Shown here in pieces: positions 1-7,954 of a stretch of 56,787 nt of DNA (position 1 is the first letter of the stretch; the number at the start of each line of letters is the position of its first letter). A model generated the notes under the pieces. That model worked only from the letters and a program-made list of their open reading frames with translations, was not told where the DNA came from and made no database searches. The position numbers and the translations under genes were made by a program. Source of the stretch: Bacillota bacterium (GTDB taxonomy: Bacteria; Bacillota; Clostridia; Oscillospirales; Oscillospiraceae). The DNA lies in assembly GCA_021199635.1 (NCBI GenBank), contig JAJQHS010000017.1, forward strand, positions 1-56,787, read 5' to 3'.

Positions 1-787
1 GGGAGAAGGCTATCCCGGCTGGCATATTGAATGCTCCTGCATTTCCATCAAGCACCTGGGGGAGCAGCTGGATATCCACGCGGGGGGAATCGACAATGCG
101 TTCCCTCACCATACCAATGAGATTGCCCAATCGGAGAGCTACCTGGGGCATAAATGGTGCAATTACTGGTTCCATGTGCATCACCTGAATACGGAATCCG
201 GCAAAATGAGCAAATCCAAAGGGGAATTCCTCCCCCTTTCCCTGCTGGAGCGCAAGGGCTATGACCCCATGGCCTACCGGCTGTTCTGTCTGCAGAGCCA
301 TTACCGCCGGAACCTGGTATTTTCCTGGGAGAATCTGGACAATGCGGCGGCTGCCTATGAAAAGCTGATCGCCAGGATCGCCGCTCTGGACGGGGGAGAC
401 GGTACAGTGGACGGCGACGCCCTTGCCAAGCTGCAGGAGCGGTTCGCCGATGCGCTGAAAGCGGATCTGAATACCTCCCTGGCGGTCACGGCGGTGTATG
501 ATGTGCTGAAGGCCAAGTGCTCTGACGCCACAAAATTGGCGGCGTTGGCGGATTTCGATACGGTGCTTTCCCTGAACCTGCTGGCTGAGGCCCGGGCGCT
601 GCGGGAGAAGCAGGCGCAGGAGGCCGCGCATAGCGCCGACCCGGAGATCGACGCGCTGGTCGCCCAGCGCACCGCCGCAAAAAAAGCGAAAAATTTCCAG
701 GAGGCGGACCGCATCCGGGATGAACTGAAAGCCAGAGGCGTTGAAATCATCGATACGCCCCAGGGCACGAAATGGAGAAAAGTATGA
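1..787 (+). CDS. cysS: cysteinyl-tRNA synthetase, C-terminal part (5' end outside window)
   Basis: Class I aminoacyl-tRNA synthetase that charges tRNA-Cys with cysteine in the cytoplasm. The reading frame is open from base 2, so the start lies upstream; about 261 residues are visible. They begin in the catalytic domain with GWHIECS and the zinc-ligand region HAGGIDNAFPHHTNE. The ATP-binding signature KMSKSKG follows, and then the helical anticodon-binding tail (LNTSLAVTAVYDVL, RDELKARGVEI). The end overlaps the polA start by 4 bases, so the two are probably translated from one message. Domain order and motifs are those of an ordinary bacterial CysRS, and I see no lesion in the part present. 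Confidence 0.96.
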   Translation, partial: GEGYPGWHIECSCISIKHLGEQLDIHAGGIDNAFPHHTNEIAQSESYLGHKWCNYWFHVHHLNTESGKMSKSKGEFLPLSLLERKGYDPMAYRLFCLQSHYRRNLVFSWENLDNAAAAYEKLIARIAALDGGDGTVDGDALAKLQERFADALKADLNTSLAVTAVYDVLKAKCSDATKLAALADFDTVLSLNLLAEARALREKQAQEAAHSADPEIDALVAQRTAAKKAKNFQEADRIRDELKARGVEIIDTPQGTKWRKV

Positions 788-3306
788 AGCTGATGATCCT
801 GGACGGGAATTCCGTCATCAACCGGGCCTTTTTCGGCATTCGCCCGCTGACCACCCGGGACGGGCTGTACACCAACGCCATCTACGGTTTCCTGAACATC
901 CTGGAGCGGATGGAGAAGGAGGAGCAGCCGGAGGCGGTTTGCGTCGCCTTTGACCTCCATGGTCCCACCTTCCGCCATGAAAAATATTCCGGATACAAAG
1001 CCACCAGGCACGGAATGCCGGAGGAGCTGCAGCAGCAAATGCCGGTGATGAAGCAGGTGCTGAAGGCTATGAATATCCCCATTTACCAGTGCCAGGGCTG
1101 GGAGGCGGACGACGTTATCGGCACCGTAGGCAAGATTTGCTCCAATAACGACTGGGAGTGCGTGGTGATCACCGGGGACCGGGACAGCCTGCAGCTGATC
1201 GACCGGAACGTGCATATCAAGCTGGTGATTACCAAGGGCGGCCAGACCACGGCGACACTGTACGACGAGGCAAAATTCCGGGAGGAATACGGCTTCGCGC
1301 CGGACAAGCTGGTGGACCTGAAGGCACTGATGGGCGACTCCTCTGACAATATCCCCGGTGTCGCAGGGGTCGGCCCGAAAACCGCCACCGAGCTGCTGCT
1401 GAGGTTCGGCAGCCTGGACGGGGTTTATGCCAATCTGGAGGACCCTTCCATTCGCCCCAAGCTGCGGGAGAAGCTGGAAGCCGGGCGGGAGAGCGCCTAT
1501 TTATCCTACGACCTGGCCACCATCCGCCCGGAGGCGCCCATTGATTTTGAACCCAGGGATGCCATCATCCAGCCCTACAATCGGCCGGAGCTTTTCGCGC
1601 TGTTCCAGAAGCTGGAATTCGTCCGGCTGATCGACCGCTACGGCCTGCAGGGCGCAGAAGCGGAAGCGCCGAGGCAGGAAACGAAAGCAGTGCAGCTTCC
1701 CAAAGCGGATTCTCTGCCGGCGGCAGGGACGCCCTGTGCGGTTTATCCCGCGGCGGACGGGAGCCTGGGCGTTGCGTGGGATGGCGGCGTGTGTGTCCTT
1801 TCGCCCATGGAGGTCCAGATGGGCGTGGAGCTGCCCGGCTGCGCAGTCTGCCACGATCTGAAGACGACCATGCATCAGCTTGATGAGATGGGCGTCGCTT
1901 TCGAACCCTTCGCGTTCGACACCAAGCTGGCAGCCTATGACCTGAACCCGTCCCAATCGGACTATCCCGTGTCCAAGCTGGCGACCAGCTTCCTGGGCAT
2001 ATCTGTGGAGGGTGGGGATGCCGCCGGGTGCGCCCAGGCGGTCTGGCAGCTGCGCCCGGTACTGCACCAGGCACTCTGCGACCAGGGAATGGAAAGCTTG
2101 TATTACCAGATGGAGCTGCCCCTGTGCCTGGTGCTGTACCGGATGGAGCGGGAGGGCGTGGCGATCGATACCCGGCAGCTGGAGCAGTTCGGCAGTATGC
2201 TGTCCCAGCGGATCGCGGACTGCGAGGCGCTGATTTATGGCTATGCCGGGGAAACGTTCAACATCAATTCCCCCAAGCAGTTGGGTGAGATCCTGTTTGA
2301 TAAGCTGGGGCTCCCCCCGGTGAAGAAGACCAAGACCGGCTATTCCACCAATGCGGATGTGCTGGAGAAGCTGAAGCATCAGCACCCGATCGTCCCCGCC
2401 ATTATGGATTACCGTGTGCTGACCAAGCTGAAATCCACCTATGCAGACGGCCTGATCCACGCGGTACAGTCCGATGGGCGCGTCCACACCACTTTCCAGA
2501 ATATGGTCACGGCTACCGGGCGCCTTTCCTCCACCGATCCCAACCTCCAGAACATCCCCGTCCGCACGGACCTGGGGGCGGAGATCCGGAAGATGTTTGT
2601 ACCGAAGCCGGGCTGCGTCCTGGTGGATGCGGACTACAGCCAGATCGAGCTGCGGGTGCTTGCCCATATTGCCGGGGATCAGGCTATGCAGCAGGCGTTC
2701 AGGAGCGGCATGGACATTCATACCGCCACCGCCTCCCAGGTGTTCAATACGCCTGTGGAGTCGGTCACGCCACTGCAGCGCAGGAATGCCAAGGCGGTCA
2801 ATTTTGGCATCGTCTACGGCATATCCGAATTCTCCCTGGCGGAGGACATTGGAGTTTCCCGCTGGGAGGCGAAGGAGTATATCGACCAATACCTGGCCAA
2901 TTACCCCGGCATCCGGGATTACCGGAAGCAGGTGGTGGCGGATGCCCGGGAGAAGGGCTACACCCAGACTCTGTACGGGCGCAAGCGGTATATCCCCGAG
3001 CTGAAAAGCACCAATTTCCACATCCGGCAGGGTGCGGAGCGGATCGCACTGAACACACCCATCCAGGGCACGGCTGCCGATTTGATCAAGCTGGCCATGC
3101 TACGGGTGGACCGGGCACTGCGTGAATGCTACCCGGAGGCAAAGCTTCTGCTCCAGGTGCATGACGAGCTGATTGTGGAATGCCCGGAGGAGATCGCTGA
3201 GGATGTGGCGCAGCTGGTCAGCCAGGAGATGACCCAGGTGGCGCAGCTGGACGTGCCCCTGACAGCGGATGCCAAGTTCGGCCACAACTGGTACGAGGCA
3301 AAATGA
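784..3306 (+). CDS. polA: DNA polymerase I
   Basis: Repair and Okazaki-fragment polymerase, 840 aa. The N-terminal 5'-3' exonuclease domain spans about residues 1-290 (MKLMILDGNSVINRAFFG, GWEADDVIGT, GDSSDNIPGV). The central proofreading-like domain (about 300-430) lacks the DxE of motif Exo I, so 3'-5' editing is probably lost, as in Bacillus and Thermus enzymes. The polymerase domain has motif A (DYSQIELRVLAHIAGD), motif B (RRNAKAVNFGIVYG) and motif C (QVHDEL). I chose ATG 784 because GGAG at 775-778 sits at a suitable distance; an in-frame ATG at 772 would add four residues. It overlaps cysS upstream and, by ATGA, rimI downstream. Confidence 0.97.
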   Translation: MKLMILDGNSVINRAFFGIRPLTTRDGLYTNAIYGFLNILERMEKEEQPEAVCVAFDLHGPTFRHEKYSGYKATRHGMPEELQQQMPVMKQVLKAMNIPIYQCQGWEADDVIGTVGKICSNNDWECVVITGDRDSLQLIDRNVHIKLVITKGGQTTATLYDEAKFREEYGFAPDKLVDLKALMGDSSDNIPGVAGVGPKTATELLLRFGSLDGVYANLEDPSIRPKLREKLEAGRESAYLSYDLATIRPEAPIDFEPRDAIIQPYNRPELFALFQKLEFVRLIDRYGLQGAEAEAPRQETKAVQLPKADSLPAAGTPCAVYPAADGSLGVAWDGGVCVLSPMEVQMGVELPGCAVCHDLKTTMHQLDEMGVAFEPFAFDTKLAAYDLNPSQSDYPVSKLATSFLGISVEGGDAAGCAQAVWQLRPVLHQALCDQGMESLYYQMELPLCLVLYRMEREGVAIDTRQLEQFGSMLSQRIADCEALIYGYAGETFNINSPKQLGEILFDKLGLPPVKKTKTGYSTNADVLEKLKHQHPIVPAIMDYRVLTKLKSTYADGLIHAVQSDGRVHTTFQNMVTATGRLSSTDPNLQNIPVRTDLGAEIRKMFVPKPGCVLVDADYSQIELRVLAHIAGDQAMQQAFRSGMDIHTATASQVFNTPVESVTPLQRRNAKAVNFGIVYGISEFSLAEDIGVSRWEAKEYIDQYLANYPGIRDYRKQVVADAREKGYTQTLYGRKRYIPELKSTNFHIRQGAERIALNTPIQGTAADLIKLAMLRVDRALRECYPEAKLLLQVHDELIVECPEEIAEDVAQLVSQEMTQVAQLDVPLTADAKFGHNWYEAK

Positions 3307-3746
3307 TGCGGATCGAAAGAATGTCCCTACACCATGTCGCCGCCATTGCGGAGCTGGATAGCGCCTGCTTCAGTGACCCCTGGGCGGAGCAAAGCATTGC
3401 GTCCGAGCTTGAAAATCCGCTGTCACTCTGGCTGGTGGCGGAGGAGAACGGCGTCCTGGCGGGCTATGTCGGCTCGCAGACTGTCCTGGGGGAATCGGAC
3501 ATGATGAATCTGGCTGTGCAGCCGGCATACCGGCGGCGTGGGGTCGCCCAGGCCCTGGTGGAGGCGCTGATCGCGCAGCTGGGCGAAAGGGGGAGCCATT
3601 GCCTTTCCCTGGAGGTACGCGTGACCAATGCCCCGGCGCGGGCGCTGTATGAAAAACTGGGATTTTCCCAGGTGGGGCGGCGGAAAAATTATTACCGTCA
3701 TCCCATGGAGGATGGGCTCATCCTCAGGAAGGAGTGGGAAAATTGA
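3303..3746 (+). CDS. rimI: ribosomal protein alanine N-acetyltransferase (GNAT)
   Basis: GNAT-fold enzyme of 147 aa, assigned as RimI, which transfers acetyl from acetyl-CoA to the N-terminal alanine of ribosomal protein S18. The acetyl-CoA loop reads VQPAYRRRGVAQAL, preceded by the MNLAV strand; the C-terminal part has NAPARALYEKLGF and RKNYYRHP, typical of RimI. ATG 3303 overlaps the polA stop as ATGA. A second ATG at 3306 lies better spaced from GAGG at 3294-3297 and may be the true start. RimI next to TsaD is a common bacterial arrangement, which supports the assignment over a generic GNAT. Confidence 0.92.
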   Translation: MMRIERMSLHHVAAIAELDSACFSDPWAEQSIASELENPLSLWLVAEENGVLAGYVGSQTVLGESDMMNLAVQPAYRRRGVAQALVEALIAQLGERGSHCLSLEVRVTNAPARALYEKLGFSQVGRRKNYYRHPMEDGLILRKEWEN

Positions 3747-4759
3747 ACATTTTGGCGGTGGAATCCTCCTGTGATGAAACTGCGGTGGCCATCGTCCGGG
3801 ACGGGCGGCAGGTGCTGACGGATTGCATTGCTTCCCAGGTTGCGCTGCACCGGATCTATGGCGGCGTGGTGCCGGAAATTGCATCCCGGATGCACATCGA
3901 GGCTATTTACGGCCTGGCGGACCAGGCGTTGGAACGCACCGGATTGCGCCGGGAGCAGATCGACGCGGTGGCGGTGACCTATGCCCCCGGGCTGATTGGC
4001 GCGGTGCTGGTGGGCGTGAATTTTGCCAAGGGCGTGGCGTTGGCCATGGGGAAGCCGCTGATCCCTGTGCATCATATCCGCGGGCATATTGCCGCGAATT
4101 ATATCGCCTACCCGGAGCTGGAGCCGCCATTCCTCTGCCTTGTGGTGTCTGGTGGGCATACCATGATCGTGGAGGTCAGGGATTATACCTCCATGCATGT
4201 GCTGGGGACCACGCTGGATGACGCGGCAGGGGAGTCCTTCGACAAGGTCGCCCGGGTGCTGGGAATGCCCTATCCCGGCGGCGCGGCGCTTGACCGTGCG
4301 GCAGACGGGGGAGAGGATACAAAATACGCGCTTCCCCGGTCGAAGCCGGGCGCGAATCCCTATGACATGAGCTTCTCCGGTCTGAAAACCGCGGCGCTGA
4401 ACCAGATCCATCACGCCCTGCAGCTGGGGGAGACGCTGGATATTCCCAGCCTGTGCGCCTCCTTCTCAGCGGCGGTTTCTGATACCCTTGTGCCGAGAGT
4501 TGTCCGCGCAATGGAGGAAACCGGCTGCAGGAAAATTGCCGTCGCCGGAGGCGTGGCGGCCAATTCCCGCATCCGCAGGGATATCCTTTCGGCCGCCGAG
4601 CAGATGGGCGCGCAGGTGTACCTGCCTCCGCTGTCCCTGTGCGGGGACAACGCGGCCATGATCGGCGCGCAGGCGTATTATGAGTTCCTGGCGGGAAACA
4701 CGGCGGATATGCGCCTGAATGCGTATGCCACCAAATCCATCGTTGGGGAGCGGCTGTAA
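3743..4759 (+). CDS. tsaD: tRNA N6-adenosine threonylcarbamoyltransferase
   Basis: Catalytic subunit that, with TsaB and TsaE, transfers the threonylcarbamoyl group to A37 of ANN-decoding tRNAs (t6A). About 338 aa. Visible signatures: NILAVESSCDETAVAIV at the start, the metal-binding HIRGHIAANYI (H-x3-H), LVVSGGHT, and GGVAANSRIR near the C-terminus. The start is probably TTG 3743, which overlaps the rimI TGA and lies 8 nt after AGGAAGGAG; a GTG at 3734 is in frame but sits inside that Shine-Dalgarno sequence. Last gene of the cysS-polA-rimI-tsaD run; the terminator at 4763 follows at once. Confidence 0.96.
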   Translation: MNILAVESSCDETAVAIVRDGRQVLTDCIASQVALHRIYGGVVPEIASRMHIEAIYGLADQALERTGLRREQIDAVAVTYAPGLIGAVLVGVNFAKGVALAMGKPLIPVHHIRGHIAANYIAYPELEPPFLCLVVSGGHTMIVEVRDYTSMHVLGTTLDDAAGESFDKVARVLGMPYPGGAALDRAADGGEDTKYALPRSKPGANPYDMSFSGLKTAALNQIHHALQLGETLDIPSLCASFSAAVSDTLVPRVVRAMEETGCRKIAVAGGVAANSRIRRDILSAAEQMGAQVYLPPLSLCGDNAAMIGAQAYYEFLAGNTADMRLNAYATKSIVGERL

Positions 4760-4762
4760 CAT

Positions 4763-4798
4763 AAAAATGCAGGGGAGCAGAAAATCCCCTGCATTTTT
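4763..4798 (+). terminator. rho-independent terminator after tsaD
   Basis: Perfect 14-bp stem (4763-4776 with 4785-4798) with an 8-nt loop; its 3' arm ends in five T and more T-rich sequence follows. It closes the polA-rimI-tsaD transcript. Confidence 0.9.
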
Positions 4799-4943
4799 GC
4801 ATTTTTTGGGATATTCATCCTGATTTTGCATACTCATTTTGCATTCGGCGGATGGCCCTGAATTCCCGGGCGTTGAATCTTCCCGATTCTCCGGAATCCG
4901 ACAAAAACAGACAATTTCCGGGGAGACTTTCAAAAATGCAGCC

Positions 4944-4973
4944 TGTGGAAAAACCTGTGGATAGTGTGAATAA
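4944..4973 (+). promoter_or_regulatory. cluster of three DnaA-box-like 9-mers
   Basis: Three tandem same-strand 9-mers, TGTGGAAAA (4944), TGTGGATAG (4956) and TGTGAATAA (4965). Each differs by one base from the consensus box TGTGGATAA (TTATCCACA on the other strand). They lie in non-coding DNA between tsaD and a GNAT gene, far from any dnaA or rpmH. Binding is inferred; nothing else in the sequence proves it. Confidence 0.4.
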
Positions 4974-5050
4974 ACGGCTGAATATCCGCCGATTTTCAGG
5001 ATTATGGAAACGGAATGCATGAAGGATATTCGGCAAAATCCAAACTTTTC

Positions 5051-5086
5051 CGGTGCAAAATTCATGGAATTCCGAATTTTGCACCG
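5051..5086. repeat. 13-bp inverted repeat upstream of a GNAT gene
   Basis: Arms 5051-5063 and 5074-5086 pair over 13 bp around a 10-nt loop. It lies 26 bp before the -35 box of the next gene and is not followed by a T-run, so it is not a terminator on the + strand. The rest of 4799-5112 holds the DnaA-like boxes and no gene that I can support. Confidence 0.55.
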
Positions 5087-5112
5087 AATCCTTCGTCATT
5101 ATTTGCGGTCTA

Positions 5113-5141
5113 TTGACAATGCTGCCCGCAAATGTTAAAAT
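5113..5141 (+). promoter_or_regulatory. vegetative promoter of the GNAT gene
   Basis: TTGACA at 5113-5118 and TAAAAT at 5136-5141 are separated by 17 bp, a near-consensus housekeeping sigma promoter. The predicted start of transcription, about 5148, falls just before the ribosome binding site. Confidence 0.8.
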
Positions 5142-5164
5142 AGCGGAGAGAAGGGGGGATGTCC

Positions 5165-5659
5165 ATGCTTTTGATCGCCAGGTGCGCTGCGGATCTGGAT
5201 TTTCCGCAGCTGATGCAGGTGTATGCGGAGTCTAACCGGGAAAATGCGGCGGACTTTTACCCGTTCGAGTCCCCCCAGCGGCAGATCGCTATGGCGGAGC
5301 AGGCTTTTTACGAGTACCTGCAGCTGGAATTTTTCCCCCAGCCGAATGCGCTGTATGCCATCTGGCAGGTGTCCGGGCAGTATGTCAGCGCGCTGCGGCT
5401 GGAACCGTACTGGGATGGTCTGCTGCTGGAGGCGCTGGAAACAGCGCCGGACTTGCGGGGCAGGGGATTTGCCGCCGCACTGATCGAGGCGGTGAAGCCG
5501 CTCACGCATGAAAAGCTGTACTCTCACATCAGCAAGCGAAACAGCGTGTCCCTGCACGTCCACGAAAAGTGCGGATTCCGCAAAATACTAGATTACGCAG
5601 AGTATGTGGATGGCACGGTGTCCCAGAATTCCTGCACCATGTGCCTGATCCGGGAATGA
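5165..5659 (+). CDS. GNAT family N-acetyltransferase
   Basis: About 164 aa. The acyl-CoA-binding loop APDLRGRGFAAALIEAV and the later NSVSLHVHEKCGFRKI are the GNAT motif A and B region; the substrate is unknown. ATG 5165 stands 6 nt after the purine run AAGGGGGG, whereas ATG 5159 touches it, so I prefer 5165. The gene stands alone between its own promoter and a terminator. Family membership is clear; specificity cannot be read from sequence. Confidence 0.85.
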   Translation: MLLIARCAADLDFPQLMQVYAESNRENAADFYPFESPQRQIAMAEQAFYEYLQLEFFPQPNALYAIWQVSGQYVSALRLEPYWDGLLLEALETAPDLRGRGFAAALIEAVKPLTHEKLYSHISKRNSVSLHVHEKCGFRKILDYAEYVDGTVSQNSCTMCLIRE

Positions 5660-5660
5660 A

Positions 5661-5696
5661 AAAGCGGGAGAGGCGAATGCCTCTCCCGTGCTTTTT
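5661..5696. terminator. bidirectional terminator between convergent genes
   Basis: GC-rich stem (5665-5674 with 5679-5688, GAAT loop), flanked by A-run on the left and T-run on the right so it can act in both directions. It ends the GNAT gene (+) and the deacetylase-like gene (-), whose stop codon lies at 5695-5697. Confidence 0.85.
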
Positions 5697-7176
5697 ATTT
5701 TCCTCCGGCTGCGGTAATGTCCGGAACCGGGGTGGGACGGGCGGCATCAAATACCGAGTCCACATCAAACAGGTCGGACAGTTTTTCCGGATAGTACCAC
5801 ATCCGGTAGCCGTCAATGTTCCGGCGGGCGGCGCGGTAGCTGGTCTCTGTCAGCTGGCACCAGTATACCTTGGAGTCTACGTTGAAGAAATAGCGGAACC
5901 CGGCCTCGTAAAGCACGGTGTACTTTTCATTGGTGAAATCGTACTCCGCCACCCCGGAGATATCCGAGCCGTACGGATACAGCAGGATGTCTGTATCTCC
6001 GATGATCGAGCCGACCGTCGTCAGCCATTTTTCCATATCGGTGGCGATACGCTCCGCCGAAATGTCGCCGTAGGCCGGGTGGCCGTAGGTGTGGCTTGCC
6101 AGGATCCAGCCGTGGTCCTTCAGGCACTGGGCAACTTCCTTGGCGGCCTCCACCTCCTGCGCGTAGGCTTCGGAGCCCAGTGCTTCCTCATAGGAGGGCT
6201 TGGTCCGGTAGCCGAATACACCCTCATAGCCGGTTACGCCCAGGATCGCCCTGGCGCCGTGGTAGGAGAAATCCGGGTGCTCCTGGATGAAATTCTCCAG
6301 GATGGGCACCAGGTCGTAGGCGCCTACCAGGGTATTTCCATCGGCGTCCACATATTCGCAGGTGGGGTAGCCATCCTCGCCGATGATGATCCGGCTGGCG
6401 AAGCCATCCCCGGTGGCGTCCGCGAAAATCGGCGTTTCGTTTTTGCCGTCGCCGGTGCCGACCATATAGCTGTAATAGTTCACGTCATCCTGGCTCATCA
6501 TAAAAGGTGTTTTGCCCTCCGGGATGCGGATGGTGCCGTAAACGAAGTGGGTGCCGGATTCATCTGTGACCTCGTAGGCCACATCGTAGGGGGAAACGAG
6601 GATGTAGCCCCGGTCATACATCTGCTGGAGGATGGCCTCAAATTCGTCCACCGTGGCCATGTACAGGTTGTATCCGGCCTCGTCATAGTCCCCGTCAAAG
6701 GCGCGGTCCGTGTCCACGATCAGGGAGTGGAAGAAGATGTGGGTGACGGTGTCCATTTTATTGTAGGTGATCAGCTCACTGTCCAGCTGGGTGTAATTGT
6801 CGATGGCATCTGTGATCTCGCTGACCTGCTCGTAGCCATCAAGGGTTTGCAGCAGCTCGATGGCGCCCAGGTAGTCATATCCGCCGGCAAGTCCCTCCGC
6901 TTCGCTCAGGAGCGCTTCCACAGCTTCCATGTCTACCACCGGGGTGGTTTCTGTCGGCTCCGAGGACAGCTGCTCGCCGCCGGTGCTCAACGGGTCCGTC
7001 GCTGTCTGCCCAAAGGTGCCCCGCAGGGTCTGAACCGTAAGCACCAGCATAAAAGCGCAGAAGCCCATCAGGATCACCGATGCAAAAGCCGGGAAAAACC
7101 GGCTGAAAAAATGCTTGGAAGATTTTTTCCGGGGCTTCCTCCGATTCTTGGAAGAGTCCAGATAGTTACCAGCCAT
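5695..7176 (-). CDS. membrane-anchored polysaccharide deacetylase-like protein
   Basis: About 493 aa. A basic N-terminus (RKPRKKSSKH) is followed by one membrane segment (FASVILMGFCAFMLVLTV, about residues 30-48), so the bulk should lie outside the membrane. A Thr/Ser-rich linker and a helical region precede the catalytic-like domain. MMSQDDVNYY supplies the Asp pair (D230, D231) corresponding to the TFDDG motif, and SHTYGH gives the metal-binding H362-x3-H366 pair; LLYPYGSD resembles the later motif. Carbohydrate esterase family 4 proteins remove acetyl groups from peptidoglycan or glycans; the substrate here is unknown. The start is ATG 7176, 8 nt after AAGGAGG; ATG 7182 is too close to it. 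Confidence 0.8.
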   Translation of the reverse strand: MAGNYLDSSKNRRKPRKKSSKHFFSRFFPAFASVILMGFCAFMLVLTVQTLRGTFGQTATDPLSTGGEQLSSEPTETTPVVDMEAVEALLSEAEGLAGGYDYLGAIELLQTLDGYEQVSEITDAIDNYTQLDSELITYNKMDTVTHIFFHSLIVDTDRAFDGDYDEAGYNLYMATVDEFEAILQQMYDRGYILVSPYDVAYEVTDESGTHFVYGTIRIPEGKTPFMMSQDDVNYYSYMVGTGDGKNETPIFADATGDGFASRIIIGEDGYPTCEYVDADGNTLVGAYDLVPILENFIQEHPDFSYHGARAILGVTGYEGVFGYRTKPSYEEALGSEAYAQEVEAAKEVAQCLKDHGWILASHTYGHPAYGDISAERIATDMEKWLTTVGSIIGDTDILLYPYGSDISGVAEYDFTNEKYTVLYEAGFRYFFNVDSKVYWCQLTETSYRAARRNIDGYRMWYYPEKLSDLFDVDSVFDAARPTPVPDITAAGGK

Positions 7177-7236
7177 ATCCATAACCTCCTTGCTGTGCTG
7201 CCTGGTTGGCCGTGGCCGCAGCAATGCTGTGCAATT

Positions 7237-7264
7237 ATTATACTACAATTCGGCAAAAATTCAA
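7237..7264 (-). promoter_or_regulatory. promoter of the deacetylase-like gene
   Basis: On the minus strand TTGAAT (7264-7259), 16 bp, TATAAT (7242-7237). It lies about 60 bp upstream of the start codon. Confidence 0.75.
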
Positions 7265-7358
7265 CACCGATTTCCCCATAACCGGAAATATTATGTTTAC
7301 CGCCACCCGGGCGGGCAGGCAACGGACGATCGAAACGGAAAAATTTCGCAAATACCTA

Positions 7359-7387
7359 TTGACAAACTGGGCAGGACGCTGTACAAT
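7359..7387 (+). promoter_or_regulatory. promoter of the feo operon
   Basis: TTGACA at 7359-7364, 17 bp, TACAAT at 7382-7387. Transcription should begin near 7394, exactly at the palindrome described next. Confidence 0.85.
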
Positions 7388-7393
7388 ACGGTA

Positions 7394-7409
7394 GTTAGCA
7401 AGCGCTAAC
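7394..7409. promoter_or_regulatory. palindromic operator candidate upstream of feoA
   Basis: GTTAGC-AAGC-GCTAAC, two perfect 6-bp arms, covers the predicted transcription start of the feo promoter. The same core recurs before feoB. The pattern and position suggest an iron-responsive repressor of the DtxR/IdeR type, whose known boxes have related TTAGG/CCTAA arms. The regulator is inferred and is not encoded in this window. Confidence 0.6.
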
Positions 7410-7438
7410 CGTAATATTGAGAACTGGGAGTGAGAATC

Positions 7439-7651
7439 ATGCTGCCGCTTACACTGGCAGAACCCGGAGAAACCTACCTGATCCGTAAGGTAGGCGGGCA
7501 GGGCGAAGTAAGGAAACATTTGGAGGATCTTGGGATCGTGGCGGGCAGTCCCATTACGATTGTCAGCCGGATCGGGGAAAATCTGATCGTCAATGCCAAG
7601 CAGTCCCGGATCGCAATCAGCAGGGAAATGGCGCAAAAAATCATGGTCTGA
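7439..7651 (+). CDS. feoA: FeoA domain protein (first copy)
   Basis: 70-aa SH3-like accessory protein of ferrous iron uptake, thought to modulate FeoB. Typical features: PLTLAEPGETYLI, GGQGEVRKHLEDLGIVAGSPITIVSRIGENLIV, and a C-terminal RIAISREMAQKIMV. Start ATG 7439 stands 8 nt after GGGAG; an in-frame GTG at 7430 overlaps that site. First gene of the operon, 16 bp ahead of a second feoA. Confidence 0.9.
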   Translation: MLPLTLAEPGETYLIRKVGGQGEVRKHLEDLGIVAGSPITIVSRIGENLIVNAKQSRIAISREMAQKIMV

Positions 7652-7667
7652 AAGGGAGGAAATCATT

Positions 7668-7895
7668 GTGAACACGCTGAAGGAAGCAAAAATCGGGCAG
7701 ACGGTCAAGGTCGTCAAGCTCCACGGGGAAGGCGCCGTCAAGCGGCGGATCATGGACATGGGCCTGACCAAGGGCGTTACGGTCACCGTGCGCAAGGTCG
7801 CGCCGCTGGGGGACCCTATCGAGGTCACAGTCCGGGGCTATGAGCTTTCCGTCCGTAAGGCGGATGCCGCCATGATCGAAGTGGAGGACGCGTAG
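7668..7895 (+). CDS. feoA: FeoA domain protein (second copy)
   Basis: 75-aa FeoA paralogue. NTLKEAKIGQTVKVVKLHGEGAVKRRIMDMGLTKG is the conserved N-terminal half, and PLGDPIEVTVRGYELSVRKADA matches the C-terminal strand region found in most FeoA proteins. GTG start at 7668, preceded by GGGAGGA with 7 nt between. Tandem feoA genes before feoB are common in Clostridia. This copy has the more canonical GDPIEV...RGYELSLR form, so it may be the main FeoB partner (inference). Confidence 0.93.
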   Translation: MNTLKEAKIGQTVKVVKLHGEGAVKRRIMDMGLTKGVTVTVRKVAPLGDPIEVTVRGYELSVRKADAAMIEVEDA

Positions 7896-7920
7896 AAATT
7901 TTATTTTTTTTGCACACTAG

Positions 7921-7934
7921 TTAGCCAATGCTAA
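7921..7934. promoter_or_regulatory. second palindromic operator candidate, before feoB
   Basis: TTAGC-CAAT-GCTAA repeats the core of the palindrome at 7394 with the same 4-bp spacing. It sits in the 59-bp gap between feoA2 and feoB, 20 bp before the start codon. A weak -35-like TTGCAC at 7910 precedes it, so feoB may have a second regulated promoter. Confidence 0.55.
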
Positions 7935-7954
7935 TTAAGAAAGGAAGAAGTAAT

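Noticed and set aside
1501-3021. 506-codon open frame antisense to polA
   Set aside because: Overlaps the conserved polymerase domain; same cause as the other antisense frames.
5569-7281. 570-codon + strand frame opposite the deacetylase-like gene
   Set aside because: The minus-strand gene has a promoter, ribosome binding site, membrane helix and catalytic motifs; the plus frame has none.
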